Part shown: in pieces, positions 18,033 through 27,625 of the stretch | Layout: every line of letters begins with the position of its first letter | How positions within the stretch are numbered: the first letter of the stretch is position 1 | Made by a program: the position numbers and the translations under genes | Assembly (NCBI GenBank): GCA_022823945.1 | Contig: JAJEBK010000048.1 | Location: forward strand, 80,323 to 144,322 | Source: Anaerolineae bacterium | GTDB lineage: Bacteria; Chloroflexota; Anaerolineae; Aggregatilineales; Phototrophicaceae | Direction: 5' to 3' | Length of the DNA: 64,000 bases | Notes under the pieces: model-generated | Database searches by the model: none | What the model was told of the DNA's origin: nothing | The model's input: only the letters and a program-made list of their open reading frames with translations

Positions 18033-18042
18033 TTGAAAAAAA

Positions 18043-19143
18043 CTAAGGAGTCAGCGTCACCTTGACCGACTCGCTGCCATCCGCCACCAGATCCATACCA
18101 GCCTGGAACTGGCTCAGGGGCAACTGATGCGTCATGATGCGCTCCATGGGCAGCAGTCCCTTGCTCAGCATGTCGATGGCGATTGGGTAGGTATAGGGGC
18201 TGAGATGCGAGCCGTGGATATTGAGTTCTTTGGTATCGCCGATGATCGTCCAGTCGGCGGTTACTGGCTCGCGCATGACGCTGAATTCGACAAAGGTGCC
18301 CAGCTTGCGGATCATCTGCAAGCCCTGCGTAACGGCGGCGGGATAGCCTGTCGCTTCGATATAGACATCGCAGCCATAGCCATCGGTCAACTTGAGCACT
18401 TCGTCCACGACATCAATTTTGCGCGGGTTGAGGCTCATGTCTGCGCCGCAGATCTCGGCGATTTCCAGCCGGTCGTCATTGAGGTCGATGGCGATGAGCA
18501 GGCGCGGATTTTTCAGACGCGCCGCGGCAAACATGCCCAGCCCCAGCGGTCCACAGCCGGCGATGACCACCACATCATCCAGCTTGATTTCGCCGCGCTG
18601 CACGGCGTGTATGGAACAGCCCAGCGGCTCGATGAAAGCGGCGTGATGCGCGGGCAGCGACTCGGGCACCTTGTAATTCAATGCGCCGCGCGGGAACAGC
18701 ATATATTCCGCCATTGCGCCGATGGTCGCCTGACGAAAGCCATAGACATCGTGCTTGTCCTGGCACATCCAGTATTGTCCGCGCTTGCAGAAGCGACAGC
18801 CCCAGCAAGGCACGATCTGCTCGCTGACAGCGATATCGCCCAGCGCCAGCCCATATTGCTCGCCCGCGCCTGCGCCCAATGCCACGACCTCGCCCACAAA
18901 TTCGTGCCCGGGGATGACTGGCGGCTGACAATAGCCCTCGCGCGCATCATCGCCCCAAAACAAGGGCGCGCCCTGATAGCATTTGAGGTCGCTGGCGCAG
19001 ATGCCGACCGACTGCACGCGGATGACGACTTCTCCAGCGGCGGGCGCCGGCACTTGCCATTCTTCCATGCGGTAATCTTCTGGACCGTGGCAGACGATGG
19101 CGGGCATGGTCTTGGGCAGGTTTTCATTGGCGAGGGTTGTCAT
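18043..19143 (-). CDS. Zinc-dependent medium-chain dehydrogenase (polyol/threonine dehydrogenase type)
   Basis: A 366-residue MDR-family enzyme that oxidises a secondary alcohol with NAD(P). Catalytic zinc ligands are C49 in GICASD and H80/E81 in PGHEFVGEV. The structural zinc site is C113, C116, C119 and C127 in CWGCRFCKRGQYWMC. The Rossmann motif is AGCGPLGLGMF. Start ATG 19143 has aaggatg upstream. It is the first gene of the run that continues into the second ABC importer, so its substrate is probably the imported sugar alcohol or a derivative (inference). Confidence 0.9.
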   Translation of the reverse strand: MTTLANENLPKTMPAIVCHGPEDYRMEEWQVPAPAAGEVVIRVQSVGICASDLKCYQGAPLFWGDDAREGYCQPPVIPGHEFVGEVVALGAGAGEQYGLALGDIAVSEQIVPCWGCRFCKRGQYWMCQDKHDVYGFRQATIGAMAEYMLFPRGALNYKVPESLPAHHAAFIEPLGCSIHAVQRGEIKLDDVVVIAGCGPLGLGMFAAARLKNPRLLIAIDLNDDRLEIAEICGADMSLNPRKIDVVDEVLKLTDGYGCDVYIEATGYPAAVTQGLQMIRKLGTFVEFSVMREPVTADWTIIGDTKELNIHGSHLSPYTYPIAIDMLSKGLLPMERIMTHQLPLSQFQAGMDLVADGSESVKVTLTP

Positions 19144-19242
19144 GGCGGGCATCCTTACTCGGCGTGGACGGCGCTTCTGCAATCAACGACGTGGAATTGA
19201 CAGACGATAGTATAGTATAGGACAAGTTTCGGAGGCAGCACA

Positions 19243-20181
19243 ATGTTGACGCAGCAGACCTTGCTGGCAGTTGCGCCTGAATCGCCCAGGGTTGCTCTGC
19301 TGCAAACCCTGCGTGGCGGCAAAGGCAAATACAAACGATATATTGGCGCGCCCATTCGTTACGCTGGCGGCAAGAGTCTGGCAGTCGGCCACATCCTCGA
19401 ACACCTGCCCGACGACATTCCCCGCCTGGTCTCTCCCTTCCTGGGCGGCGGCTCTTTTGAAGTCGCTTGCGCGCGCGAACTCGGCATCGAGGTGACCGCT
19501 TACGACATCTTCGACATCCTGGTCAATTTTTGGCAGGTACTTCTTGCCAATCCTGCGCAGCTTTATGAGATTCTGAAGGAATTATCGCCGACAAAAGAAA
19601 CCTACACGCAGGTCAAACAGCGACTGAAAGCGCATTGGGACGGCGAAGTTTGCCTGCCGCCTCGTAAATTGGCTGCGCTCTATTATTTCAATCATAACTT
19701 GTCGTATGGTCCGGGCTTTTTGGGCTGGATGTCCAAAATATATGAAGACTCCAGGCGCTACGAATCGATGCTGCGCCGCCTGCGCGACTTTTCTGCGCCC
19801 AGCATGCAAGCGCGTTGTCTGCCATTTGACGAGTCAATCCCGCTGCACAAGGGCGATTTTCTGTATTGCGACCCGCCCTACTATCTCGGCGGCGATAGTT
19901 TGATGTTTCGCGGCATCTATCCGCAGCGCAACTTCCCCATACATCATAAGGGCTTTGATCACGGGCTGCTGAGAGATTTGTTACAAGAACATCGTGGCGG
20001 CTTCATTTTGTCTTACAACGACTGCCCGACCATCCGCGAGTGGTATGCCGATTTCAGGATTGTCGATGTGCGCTGGCAGTACACCATGGGTCAAGGCGAG
20101 ACGCGCATTGGCACAAACCGCAGCGCCGATGGACGCGGTCATGTAAAGAAGTCGCACGAGATATTGATTGTGAGCGCCTGA
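19243..20181 (+). CDS. Dam-type (D12 class) DNA adenine N6-methyltransferase
   Basis: 312 residues. Motif I is PIRYAGGKSLAVGHIL near residue 37, followed by FLGGGSFEVA. The catalytic motif IV is DPPY near residue 209. This alpha-type arrangement is that of Dam and of type II D12 methylases. The target may be GATC-like, but the specificity region cannot be read by eye. The ATG at 19243 has ggagg eleven bases upstream. It converges on a large methylase gene with a 52-base gap, and no restriction endonuclease is adjacent, so it may be an orphan or part of a split locus. Confidence 0.88.
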   Translation: MLTQQTLLAVAPESPRVALLQTLRGGKGKYKRYIGAPIRYAGGKSLAVGHILEHLPDDIPRLVSPFLGGGSFEVACARELGIEVTAYDIFDILVNFWQVLLANPAQLYEILKELSPTKETYTQVKQRLKAHWDGEVCLPPRKLAALYYFNHNLSYGPGFLGWMSKIYEDSRRYESMLRRLRDFSAPSMQARCLPFDESIPLHKGDFLYCDPPYYLGGDSLMFRGIYPQRNFPIHHKGFDHGLLRDLLQEHRGGFILSYNDCPTIREWYADFRIVDVRWQYTMGQGETRIGTNRSADGRGHVKKSHEILIVSA

Positions 20182-20233
20182 CGATTCGGCGGCGAGTCGG
20201 GGTCGTAAAAAGAGGAAGACCGAGGGTCGCCCG

Positions 20234-22990
20234 CTACGGTTGGTAGGGCTTGCCGGTGATGGACGGCTCGCGGGATAGCTCGCGGCGGATGTTGGCGACG
20301 ACTTCGCGGTCGATGCCCAGCGCGGATATGACGGCGTCATCAAGGGCGTGGCGCGTTTCGTCCTGCATGATCTGTGGCAGGGGCAGCAGAATCGACTCGC
20401 AGAGGGCGTCGTATGCGTCCGCCATGATTTGCAGCTGTGCGGCGTCCACGTTGGGGAAGTCGGGCACGGGGATGCGGCGGAGGTCGTCCATTGAAAATTG
20501 TGAATAGGAAAGATCTTTTATTGAGCGATTGCCGAGAATTGCGAGTATGCCAATTGTGGAATTAATGTATGCGCAAATATTTTTTTGGATTCTCAAATCA
20601 TTCGCATGGGGCTTGCAAGGTACCCATGCCGACCCGAGCGCCCGTTGAGGCAGCCTGACACCTACCACTCGCACAGTATTCAAGCGGGCGCGCATTGCCA
20701 ACAACAACATTCCTCGTTTTGCCCATAAGTTCCTTGCCTGCTTTGTTTTGCTTTGTTTAGATATGATGTAAGTATCGTGCTTAGCAGACATTTTCTGTGT
20801 GAAGTCTGTTTTATGATCCCAAAGTGCAATCATCGCATTCGCATCAGGCACTTCTGACCTCTTGAACATTCCACGAATGCCACGCCCATCGGGTCCAATG
20901 TCTGACATACTTCCTAATGTTCGTGTCTCAAACAGTCGCCCATTGCGGAGCTGAAAGAATTGTTTGCAAAGAAAAGGCGACAAGAATTGCACGCCGCCCC
21001 AATCGCCTGCTTGAATACGCTCATACGGCCATGCTTGCAATGTACCTTTGATTGATCTGTCTGCATTGCCCTCGGCAATATCCCGCGACATGCCCAGAGC
21101 CTCGACTGGTGTACGCGGATTTTCGTAGAGATTGACGATGGTTGTGGGGCGGTTTTGCCGCGCTGCACCCCCTCCCCCATGAAGAGGGGGCTTCCGTCGG
21201 CATATCAACAGCATTTCGCCGATGCTGGTGTTTTCTGAAAAGTATGCGCGTCGCGGGTCATGCGAGGTAACGATTGTGTCGACATGAAAGTGCTCGGACA
21301 GGAATTTCCGAATGCCCAGCGAAGAGGCGTTTGTCGCTGTAACCAGCGGCAAGACACAGGCCAAAGCGCCTGACTCGGATTTTGCAATCTCATCCGCAAG
21401 CACAATAAACGCATTGCCATTGCTGGACAGATGCACAGGGGAAGCAGCAAACAGTTCTTTCTCTCGGTCTTTGAGTTGCTTTTCTTCATCCCGGTCAAAC
21501 TGGTCGTGGCGCAAGCTGTCGCGCGTGAAGGGCGGGTTCATGATGACGAGGTCGGCGGGTTCGGCTTGTTTGGCTTCGCGCTGGCTTTCGATCTGCGCGA
21601 TGCCGGTCGGCCAGCCCAGCAGGCGCGGCTGGTTTTCTTTGCTCAAGAATTCCAGCGAGCCGAGAAACGCCCCGCCATTTTCCACCCCCAGCAAGGCGCG
21701 GAATATCTTCATCTTCTCGAATGTGGTCGTCGGCGAAAGCAAGCCCAGCGTCGTCGCGGCCAGGTGCGTGGCGGTCAGGTTGACATCGTAACCCGTCAGC
21801 ACATCCTCGATCAGCCGTTTGGAGACTTCGTTGCGGTTTGCGCCGCTGGACAAGTCGCGGATGCGCTCGGCGGCAGCCATCAGCAACGTGCCCGTGCCAC
21901 AGGCCGGGTCGGTGATGCGCAGTTTGGCGATGGCGGCGGGGTCGGAAAAATCGCACAAGTCCTCGCGGATAGCCAGGTTGGCCAGCAGGGTGGCTGCGGC
22001 GGTTGTCGTGTAGAAGCTGCCGTCATAACGCGCCGTTTCCAACACCCTGTGGAAGATGCGCCCCAGCAGGTCATGCCGTAAGCCGACAATGTTGCGCGAG
22101 ACTCGCAGGGCGGCTTTGGCTGTCAGCTGCACGGCGATCGAAAATTGCGGGCTGTGCGCGCAGCCGTTCAACGCGTTGCGGGCAGTGGCGAAGATGGGCT
22201 TGTAGTCGACCGCCAGCCACAACTCCCAAGCGTCATAAAATGCGCCGATTGGGTCTTCGTTTTCGGCGCATTCGTTGGCGAGCGGCGGCGGCCATTCTCC
22301 AGCGTAGAATCGGGCGGGGGTGTGGCGGCGGTCTTGCAAGGGCTTGTCTAGGCCGTGCTTGTCCAGTTGATTCTGAAACATGACGGCGGTGGCGATGACA
22401 AGCATGGCGCGTTTGGCCGCCTGGTTGTACTTGCTGGTCTTCGCTTTGTCTTCTTCAACACTGGTCGCATTGCCGGCAGGCAAGTCCAGCGCCCGTGCCA
22501 GTGACCGCTTCTGACTTTCGTTCAAACGCGCGACAGAGCGGTCGAGTTGCCCAGACAGGAAGGCCGCGACTTCTTCTGGTTCGCCCATCTGCTGCGGGAC
22601 TTGTCGGATGACGCCTGCCAGTTGCTCAATGCTGCCGCTTGTCCAGCTTGTGCGATTCGCCGTCGGGCGATTCTTTTGTGTGCGCAGGGCATAAATCAGC
22701 TCGCAGTCGGCAAGCTCTTCTTTTGACTGCAAGCCGTCGGGATAGCAAATGGCGATGGCGCAGTCGGCGAGGTCATCGCGCAGCCGTCCGTCGGCGTCCT
22801 TGAGGGCTTCGGCTTTCTTGGCGGCGGATTTGCCCTGCTCGGCTTCCAGCGCGATCTTGACTTCATCAAAGTTGACCTCGACATCAAGGCGTTTGTTGCC
22901 ACCCTGACTGCTTTCAGGTTTGGCATCCAGTTCGTGCACGCGCAGTGTTTCGGCGAGCCAGGTATTCAATGTGCTTTCGTATATGGGCAT
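20234..22990 (-). CDS. Large N6-adenine DNA methyltransferase, possible single-chain restriction-modification enzyme
   Basis: 918 residues. N-terminal residues 1-60 contain D36-x12-E49-x-E51 (ALEAEQG), a spacing like the ExE variant of PD-(D/E)xK nucleases. The methylase core follows with motif I DPACGTGTLL near 360 and motif IV NPPF near 483. The C-terminal third is probably target recognition, and the tail ends LSREPSITGKPYQP. The 52419 protein has the same order and a matching tail. Residues near 600 (KPPLHGGGG) are encoded by an in-frame copy of the GC-rich intergenic repeat. The region 20500-21100, just beyond it, is clearly AT-richer than the rest, as expected for an exchanged recognition domain. 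ATG 22990 (MPIYESTLNTW) was chosen over two upstream ATGs on sequence character. The nuclease role is inferred. Confidence 0.85.
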   Translation of the reverse strand: MPIYESTLNTWLAETLRVHELDAKPESSQGGNKRLDVEVNFDEVKIALEAEQGKSAAKKAEALKDADGRLRDDLADCAIAICYPDGLQSKEELADCELIYALRTQKNRPTANRTSWTSGSIEQLAGVIRQVPQQMGEPEEVAAFLSGQLDRSVARLNESQKRSLARALDLPAGNATSVEEDKAKTSKYNQAAKRAMLVIATAVMFQNQLDKHGLDKPLQDRRHTPARFYAGEWPPPLANECAENEDPIGAFYDAWELWLAVDYKPIFATARNALNGCAHSPQFSIAVQLTAKAALRVSRNIVGLRHDLLGRIFHRVLETARYDGSFYTTTAAATLLANLAIREDLCDFSDPAAIAKLRITDPACGTGTLLMAAAERIRDLSSGANRNEVSKRLIEDVLTGYDVNLTATHLAATTLGLLSPTTTFEKMKIFRALLGVENGGAFLGSLEFLSKENQPRLLGWPTGIAQIESQREAKQAEPADLVIMNPPFTRDSLRHDQFDRDEEKQLKDREKELFAASPVHLSSNGNAFIVLADEIAKSESGALACVLPLVTATNASSLGIRKFLSEHFHVDTIVTSHDPRRAYFSENTSIGEMLLICRRKPPLHGGGGAARQNRPTTIVNLYENPRTPVEALGMSRDIAEGNADRSIKGTLQAWPYERIQAGDWGGVQFLSPFLCKQFFQLRNGRLFETRTLGSMSDIGPDGRGIRGMFKRSEVPDANAMIALWDHKTDFTQKMSAKHDTYIISKQSKTKQARNLWAKRGMLLLAMRARLNTVRVVGVRLPQRALGSAWVPCKPHANDLRIQKNICAYINSTIGILAILGNRSIKDLSYSQFSMDDLRRIPVPDFPNVDAAQLQIMADAYDALCESILLPLPQIMQDETRHALDDAVISALGIDREVVANIRRELSREPSITGKPYQP
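21165..21193. repeat. GC-rich repeat copy inside the large methylase gene
   Basis: gcaccccctcccccatgaag followed by agggggctt: the same hairpin design as the intergenic copies, here kept in frame and translated on the minus strand as KPPLHGGGGA. Confidence 0.7.
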
Positions 22991-23200
22991 GGGCGTGAAC
23001 CGAACTGTCCGACTTGTGCCGCCCCATTCTGCCATGCCAGACAGCATTTCGCCACGCCACGCGCACCTGGACCAGCCCCCAACGCAGATTAAATCCGCAC
23101 AAAGCGCTGATTAAGCCTGACCCGCGCACTTGAAACTATCCCCATGCGCTGACACAATGACGCGCGGAAACCAGTCAATCAAATAGCAGGCAACTATCAG

Positions 23201-24214
23201 ATGACAATAGACGACATCGCCCGGCGACTCGTCCACCCCGGCAAAGGCATCATGGCCGCCGACCGTCCATCGCCCGCCTTCAACGAATTGTTGGCAGCCG
23301 GCGGCAGCACAGTCGACGAGCACAGCTACCGCAATTGGTCGCAGCTGCTTTTCAGCGCGCCGGGACTCAACGAGTATGTCAGCGGCATCATCATGACCGA
23401 CGAGCAAGTGCGCATGCGCGATAACCAGGGCGATTCGCTGCTGGAGCAGGTAATCGCGGACGGCATCATCCCGGGCATCTCGCCTTTCACAGGCATGGTC
23501 AAGCTGGCGGGCAGCGCGGACGAGACGGTCGGGGGCGGGCTGGATGGCTTGCGCGAGCGGCTGGCGGAATACGCGAGGATGGGCGTGGGCTTCACCAAGT
23601 GGCGCGCTGCTTTCCAGATCGGGCCCGGGACGCCCAGCGACTATGCCATCGCCGCCAATGCCTATGTCATGGCACAGGTCGCCGCCCTTTCGCAAGAAGC
23701 CGGCATCGTGCCCATCGTCGAGCCCGAAGTCATGCTCTGGGGCGACCACACGATCGAAACTTGCTTTGCGATAACCGAGCGCGTGCTGGCGCGTACCTTC
23801 GAAGCGCTGTACCTGCATCGCGTCGAGCTGGAAAGCACACTGGTCAAAGCCAGCATGGTGCTTTCGGGGGATAAATGCCCTGTGCAAGCCGATGTGGACA
23901 CAGTCGCCGAGCAGACGGTCAAAGTCTTCCGTCGGCAGATTCCAGCGGCGATCCCCGGCATCGTCTTCCTGTCGGGCGGGCAAAGCGACTGGCACGCCAC
24001 CGCGCGCCTCAACGCCATGAACGCGCAGTACGACTTGCCCTGGGCGTTGAGCTTCTCGTATGCGCGGGCGCTGCAGCGTGAACCGATGGCGCTGTGGGCA
24101 AACCAAGCCAAAAATGTGCCGGCTGCGCAAGCGGCGCTGCATCATCGCGCCAAGATGAATGGGCTGGCAGCTGTCGGCTTGTGGACAGATTCGCTGGAAA
24201 ATGCTGCGGCCTAG
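23201..24214 (+). CDS. Class I fructose-bisphosphate aldolase
   Basis: A 337-residue Schiff-base aldolase that interconverts fructose 1,6-bisphosphate and two triose phosphates. Family landmarks in order: GKGIMAADRP (ILAADE-like), GIIPGISPFTG, GVGFTKWRAAF, PIVEPEVMLWGDH, ESTLVKASMVLSG with the Schiff-base lysine, and PGIVFLSGGQS. The C-terminus ends GLWTDSLENAAA. The last 99 bases are present a second time in inverted orientation at 28814-28912. The start at ATG 23201 follows a 210-base divergent spacer from the large methylase. Confidence 0.93.
   Translation: MTIDDIARRLVHPGKGIMAADRPSPAFNELLAAGGSTVDEHSYRNWSQLLFSAPGLNEYVSGIIMTDEQVRMRDNQGDSLLEQVIADGIIPGISPFTGMVKLAGSADETVGGGLDGLRERLAEYARMGVGFTKWRAAFQIGPGTPSDYAIAANAYVMAQVAALSQEAGIVPIVEPEVMLWGDHTIETCFAITERVLARTFEALYLHRVELESTLVKASMVLSGDKCPVQADVDTVAEQTVKVFRRQIPAAIPGIVFLSGGQSDWHATARLNAMNAQYDLPWALSFSYARALQREPMALWANQAKNVPAAQAALHHRAKMNGLAAVGLWTDSLENAAA
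24116..24214 (+). repeat. 99-bp segment of the aldolase 3' end, left arm of an inverted duplication
   Basis: Matches the reverse complement of 28814-28912 with only two differences in 99 bases, both at third codon positions. It ends exactly at the aldolase stop codon. Confidence 0.9.
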
Positions 24215-24867
24215 CTAACCACCAGACGAAAATTTGTAGGGGCGAGGCGTTGACTCGCCTGTTTCAACGCAGAGAACCCCGAGAGCGCATAGTCTCTTGC
24301 CACAGAGGCGGAGAAGTTTTTTTCTGCTGCTTCCCGGAGACAGACGCTGCGCGCGTTCAGCCTGCCCCTGACTTGTCGGGGGGACCGGACAGGTTTTCAA
24401 CCTGTAGTGGTTATATTTTATTGGATACAGAATCTCAGAAACTTTGAGGGAGTTTTGCTGCGGCCACATTGTTTGGACTGCTTAAGCGGAAAATCCTGCT
24501 TTGACCTAATTATGCGATAGCAGGAACCTGACAGGCTTGATTTGAAATCCTCACTCGCCAGAGTTGAGCGCAACGGCGCGCTTCTGCTGTGATCGTTCTG
24601 TGGCGGCAAGCAGATACCGGTTGCCAAACATCTATTCCCTGTGCGACAATACCTGCTCGCCTTGCAGTTTTGTGGCTGAAAGGCTGTTGCAAACGGGAGG
24701 GATGACGATGATCGCAAGTCGAGAGTTAATCCGTCAGCGGACTTGATCGTTCCTTAGCGTCACCGCGACTGTAAGCTATTTCCTTGGCGCTGGAACTCGG
24801 TTTTACACTGTGTCCTGCCCCGCCGCTCTTGGTCCATCTGGTTGAAAGCACAAAGGAGAAATGTATT
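24215..24867. other. 650-base region without a recognisable gene
   Basis: It holds a short ggggcgaggcgttgactcgc repeat (24238), ACAGAG-family units (24272-24312), a partial GC-rich repeat (24362-24392, cctgacttgtcggggggacc) and an AT-richer stretch up to 24700. Short open frames exist, but none has a start signal or a recognisable sequence. Nothing resembling a tRNA or a riboswitch is evident. Confidence 0.6.
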
Positions 24868-26412
24868 GTGAGGAAAGATATCGCTACATCCGCAAATGGA
24901 GTTTCCCGTCGTGAGTTTTTGAACATCTTTGCCGCGGGCGCCACATCGGCTGTCGGCAGCATCGCCCTGGGTCCGCTCGGCGCGATCGCCCGAGCCCAGG
25001 ACAATGGCACGCTGCGCATGGCTTGGTTGACGCCAGCCACCCTCGACCCGCGCTCAGCATCTGGCGATGCCGAAATCGCCATTCTCAACGCGCTGTATGA
25101 TTACCTCATCGACACCGATGCGGCTGGCAGCCTGGTGCCGCGCCTGGCAAAGAGCTGGGATATCAGCGAAGACGGCACACGAATCACGCTGCACATCCGC
25201 GACGATGCCGTCTTCCATGATGGCAGCCCGTTGACCGTCGATGATGTGCTTTGGACGATCAACTGGCAGCGCGAAGCCGAAGGCACTGTGGCCGGCTTGC
25301 TTGCGGCTGCGCAGCACATAGAAGCGGTCGGCGACCACGAAATCGCAATCTCGTTGGACGCCCCCAACCTCGACTTCCTCTACAACCTCAGCGACAACAA
25401 GTTCGTCATTTTGCAAGCCGACGCACAAGACATCGGCACCGCCTTCAATGGCACCGGCCCCTTCGTGCTGGACGAGATCTTGCCCGGCGACCGCGCCATT
25501 ATGCACGCCAACAGCGCTTATTGGGGCGGCGCGCCAGGCATCGAACGCCTCGAATTCGTCTTCTTTGACGACCAGCAAGCGGGAATCGCGGCAGTGCAGG
25601 GCGGCAGCGTCGATGGCATCATGCGCCTGGACAATTCCAGTTTCCTCGGTTTCGGCGCAGACGCCAATTTCCACGCGGTGGACATCCCGACCAGCGGGCA
25701 TCATCTGGCGCGCATCCGCAGCGACCGCGCCCCGGGCAACGATGTGCGCGTCCGCCAGGCATTCAAACTCGCCACCGACCGCGATGCCATTTGGGACCGC
25801 GTACAGTTGGGCTTCGGCGCTGTCGGCAAAGATTCGCCAATTGGTCCGGCTTTTGGGCAATATTTCTTGGCCGAAGCCGCTGTGCCGGCGCGTGACCCCG
25901 CGGCCGCCGCCGCTCTGCTGGCTGAAGCTGGCTACCCGGATGGCTTGGATATGACCCTGCATGTGCCCAACAGCGGCAATTGGCCCGACCTGGCGCAAGC
26001 CCTGGCCGCGCAATGGGACGAAGCCGGCATCCGCGTAGAAATCCAGCTGGAAGACGAAAACAGCTATTGGGTCGAAGATTGGATGGAAGTCGACCTGGGT
26101 GTAACGGGCTGGGGAGCGCGTCCGGTGGCGCAGCTCTACCTCGACCTGGCCTACCATTCCGAAGCGGCCTGGAACGAATCGCATTACAGCAACGCCCGCG
26201 TTGACGAGTTGATCGCCCAGGCGCGCACATCGCTGGACAATGACGAACGCACTGCCGCCTACAAAGAGATTCAGCAGATTCTGCTGGACGAGGGACCCGT
26301 GGTCGTGCCCTACTTCTTCGCACAGTTCATGGTGCTGGCGGGGCATGTGTCGGGCGTGGATTTGCATCCATTCTCCGGGCGCACCAATTTCAACATGGCG
26401 ACAGTCAGCTGA
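24868..26412 (+). CDS. ABC transporter substrate-binding protein, family 5 (peptide/nickel/opine type)
   Basis: 514 residues from GTG 24868; aaaggag nine bases upstream supports this start, and the nearer ATG at 24861 is out of frame. A Tat signal, SRREFLNIF at residues 13-21, is followed by a hydrophobic stretch ending near ARAQD. The body has the family 5 pattern: PLVPRLAKSWDISEDG-like SLVPRLAKSWDISEDGTRIT, then a C-terminal lobe with VRQAFKLATDR. No permease or ATPase genes follow; instead a CoA-transferase begins 10 bases downstream. The ligand is therefore unknown, and the transporter must be completed from elsewhere. Confidence 0.9.
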   Translation: MRKDIATSANGVSRREFLNIFAAGATSAVGSIALGPLGAIARAQDNGTLRMAWLTPATLDPRSASGDAEIAILNALYDYLIDTDAAGSLVPRLAKSWDISEDGTRITLHIRDDAVFHDGSPLTVDDVLWTINWQREAEGTVAGLLAAAQHIEAVGDHEIAISLDAPNLDFLYNLSDNKFVILQADAQDIGTAFNGTGPFVLDEILPGDRAIMHANSAYWGGAPGIERLEFVFFDDQQAGIAAVQGGSVDGIMRLDNSSFLGFGADANFHAVDIPTSGHHLARIRSDRAPGNDVRVRQAFKLATDRDAIWDRVQLGFGAVGKDSPIGPAFGQYFLAEAAVPARDPAAAAALLAEAGYPDGLDMTLHVPNSGNWPDLAQALAAQWDEAGIRVEIQLEDENSYWVEDWMEVDLGVTGWGARPVAQLYLDLAYHSEAAWNESHYSNARVDELIAQARTSLDNDERTAAYKEIQQILLDEGPVVVPYFFAQFMVLAGHVSGVDLHPFSGRTNFNMATVS

Positions 26413-26422
26413 GGATTTCAAC

Positions 26423-27625
26423 ATGAGCGGCACAGCCCCCTTGGCTGGCATCAAGGTGGTCGACCAGACACAAGCGCTGGCTGGTCCGTATGCGGCGATG
26501 ATCCTGGGTGATCTGGGCGCGGATGTCATCAAGATCGAGCGCCCCGGCTTCGGCGACAACTCCCGTCAGTGGGCGCCGCCTTTCATCGGCGATCAATCTG
26601 CCTATTACCTGGCGGTCAATCGCAACAAACGCGGCATCGCGCTGAATATCCGCGCCGAGGCTGGGCGCAGTTTCATGCACCAGTTGGCTGCCGAAGCCGA
26701 TGTCTTCATGACCAATCTGGCGACGACAGCATCGCTGCAGCGCTCGGGCATCGACTACGACACACTGCGCGCGCTCAACCCGCGTTTGGTCTATGCCAGC
26801 ATCAGCGGCTATGGGCGGCGGGGACCTCGCGCCGGACAGCCTGGTTATGACCTCGTTTCACAAGCCGAAAGCGGCACCATGTACCTGACTGGCGAGGTGG
26901 ACGGCACGCCCATGCGCTTCCCCACGCCCATCGCCGATATGACTTGCGGCTTGTTCACTGTCATCGGCATCCTGGCGTCTCTGCGCGCGCGCGACCATAG
27001 CGGCGAGGGGCAATTCATCGACATGTCGTTGCAAGAAGGGCAGATCACCTGGCTCGAGAATTATGCCGGCGAATACTTTGCCACCGCAGCAGACCCGCCC
27101 CGCCGCGGCAATCGGCATCCGCAAGTCGTGCCCTACGAAGCCGTGCAGGGCAGCGATGGCGACTGGTTTATCCTGGGCGTCGGCAGCGACAATGTCTGGC
27201 GGGCTTTTTGCAGCCAGGCCGGGCGCGCGCAGCTGGCGGCCGATGCCCGCTTCGCCACCAATGCCGATCGCATCGCCAATTACGAAGCGCTTTTGCCCAT
27301 CGTGCGCGAGATCATCCGCGCCAAAACCTGCGACCAATGGCTGGCTGAATTGCGCGCGGCTGGCGTCCCCTGCGGGCGCATCAACACAGTTGCCGAGGCT
27401 CTGGGCGATCCGCATTTGCTGGAACGCGGCATGATTGTCGAGCTGGAACACCCGGCGCTGGGCTTGGTCAAATCGCTGGCCACGCCCGTGCATCTGAGCG
27501 ATACGCCACTGGTCTATCATCGTCACCCGCCGCGCCTGGGTGAACACAGCGATCAAGTTGCCGCCGAGCTGGGTTATGACGCGGCAGCCATAAAGCAACT
27601 GCGCGCAGACGGGGTGCTGGCATGA
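26423..27625 (+). CDS. Class III acyl-CoA transferase (CaiB/BaiF family)
   Basis: 400 residues. Conserved features are PLAGIKVVDQTQALAGPYAAM, LGADVIKIERPGFGD, LAVNRNKRGIALN and FIDMSLQEG, whose aspartate near residue 198 is the expected catalytic acyl carrier. Such enzymes swap CoA between carboxylates, as in formyl-CoA or carnitine metabolism. The gene begins 10 bases after the binding-protein gene and overlaps the nucleoside hydrolase by ATGA, so the three form one operon. The carboxylate handled could be the imported ligand (inference). Confidence 0.92.
   Translation: MSGTAPLAGIKVVDQTQALAGPYAAMILGDLGADVIKIERPGFGDNSRQWAPPFIGDQSAYYLAVNRNKRGIALNIRAEAGRSFMHQLAAEADVFMTNLATTASLQRSGIDYDTLRALNPRLVYASISGYGRRGPRAGQPGYDLVSQAESGTMYLTGEVDGTPMRFPTPIADMTCGLFTVIGILASLRARDHSGEGQFIDMSLQEGQITWLENYAGEYFATAADPPRRGNRHPQVVPYEAVQGSDGDWFILGVGSDNVWRAFCSQAGRAQLAADARFATNADRIANYEALLPIVREIIRAKTCDQWLAELRAAGVPCGRINTVAEALGDPHLLERGMIVELEHPALGLVKSLATPVHLSDTPLVYHRHPPRLGEHSDQVAAELGYDAAAIKQLRADGVLA

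Noticed and set aside
24564..24746. Short open frame in the gap before the family 5 binding protein
   Set aside because: No ribosome-binding site, no conserved pattern, and unusual composition; kept as unassigned spacer.
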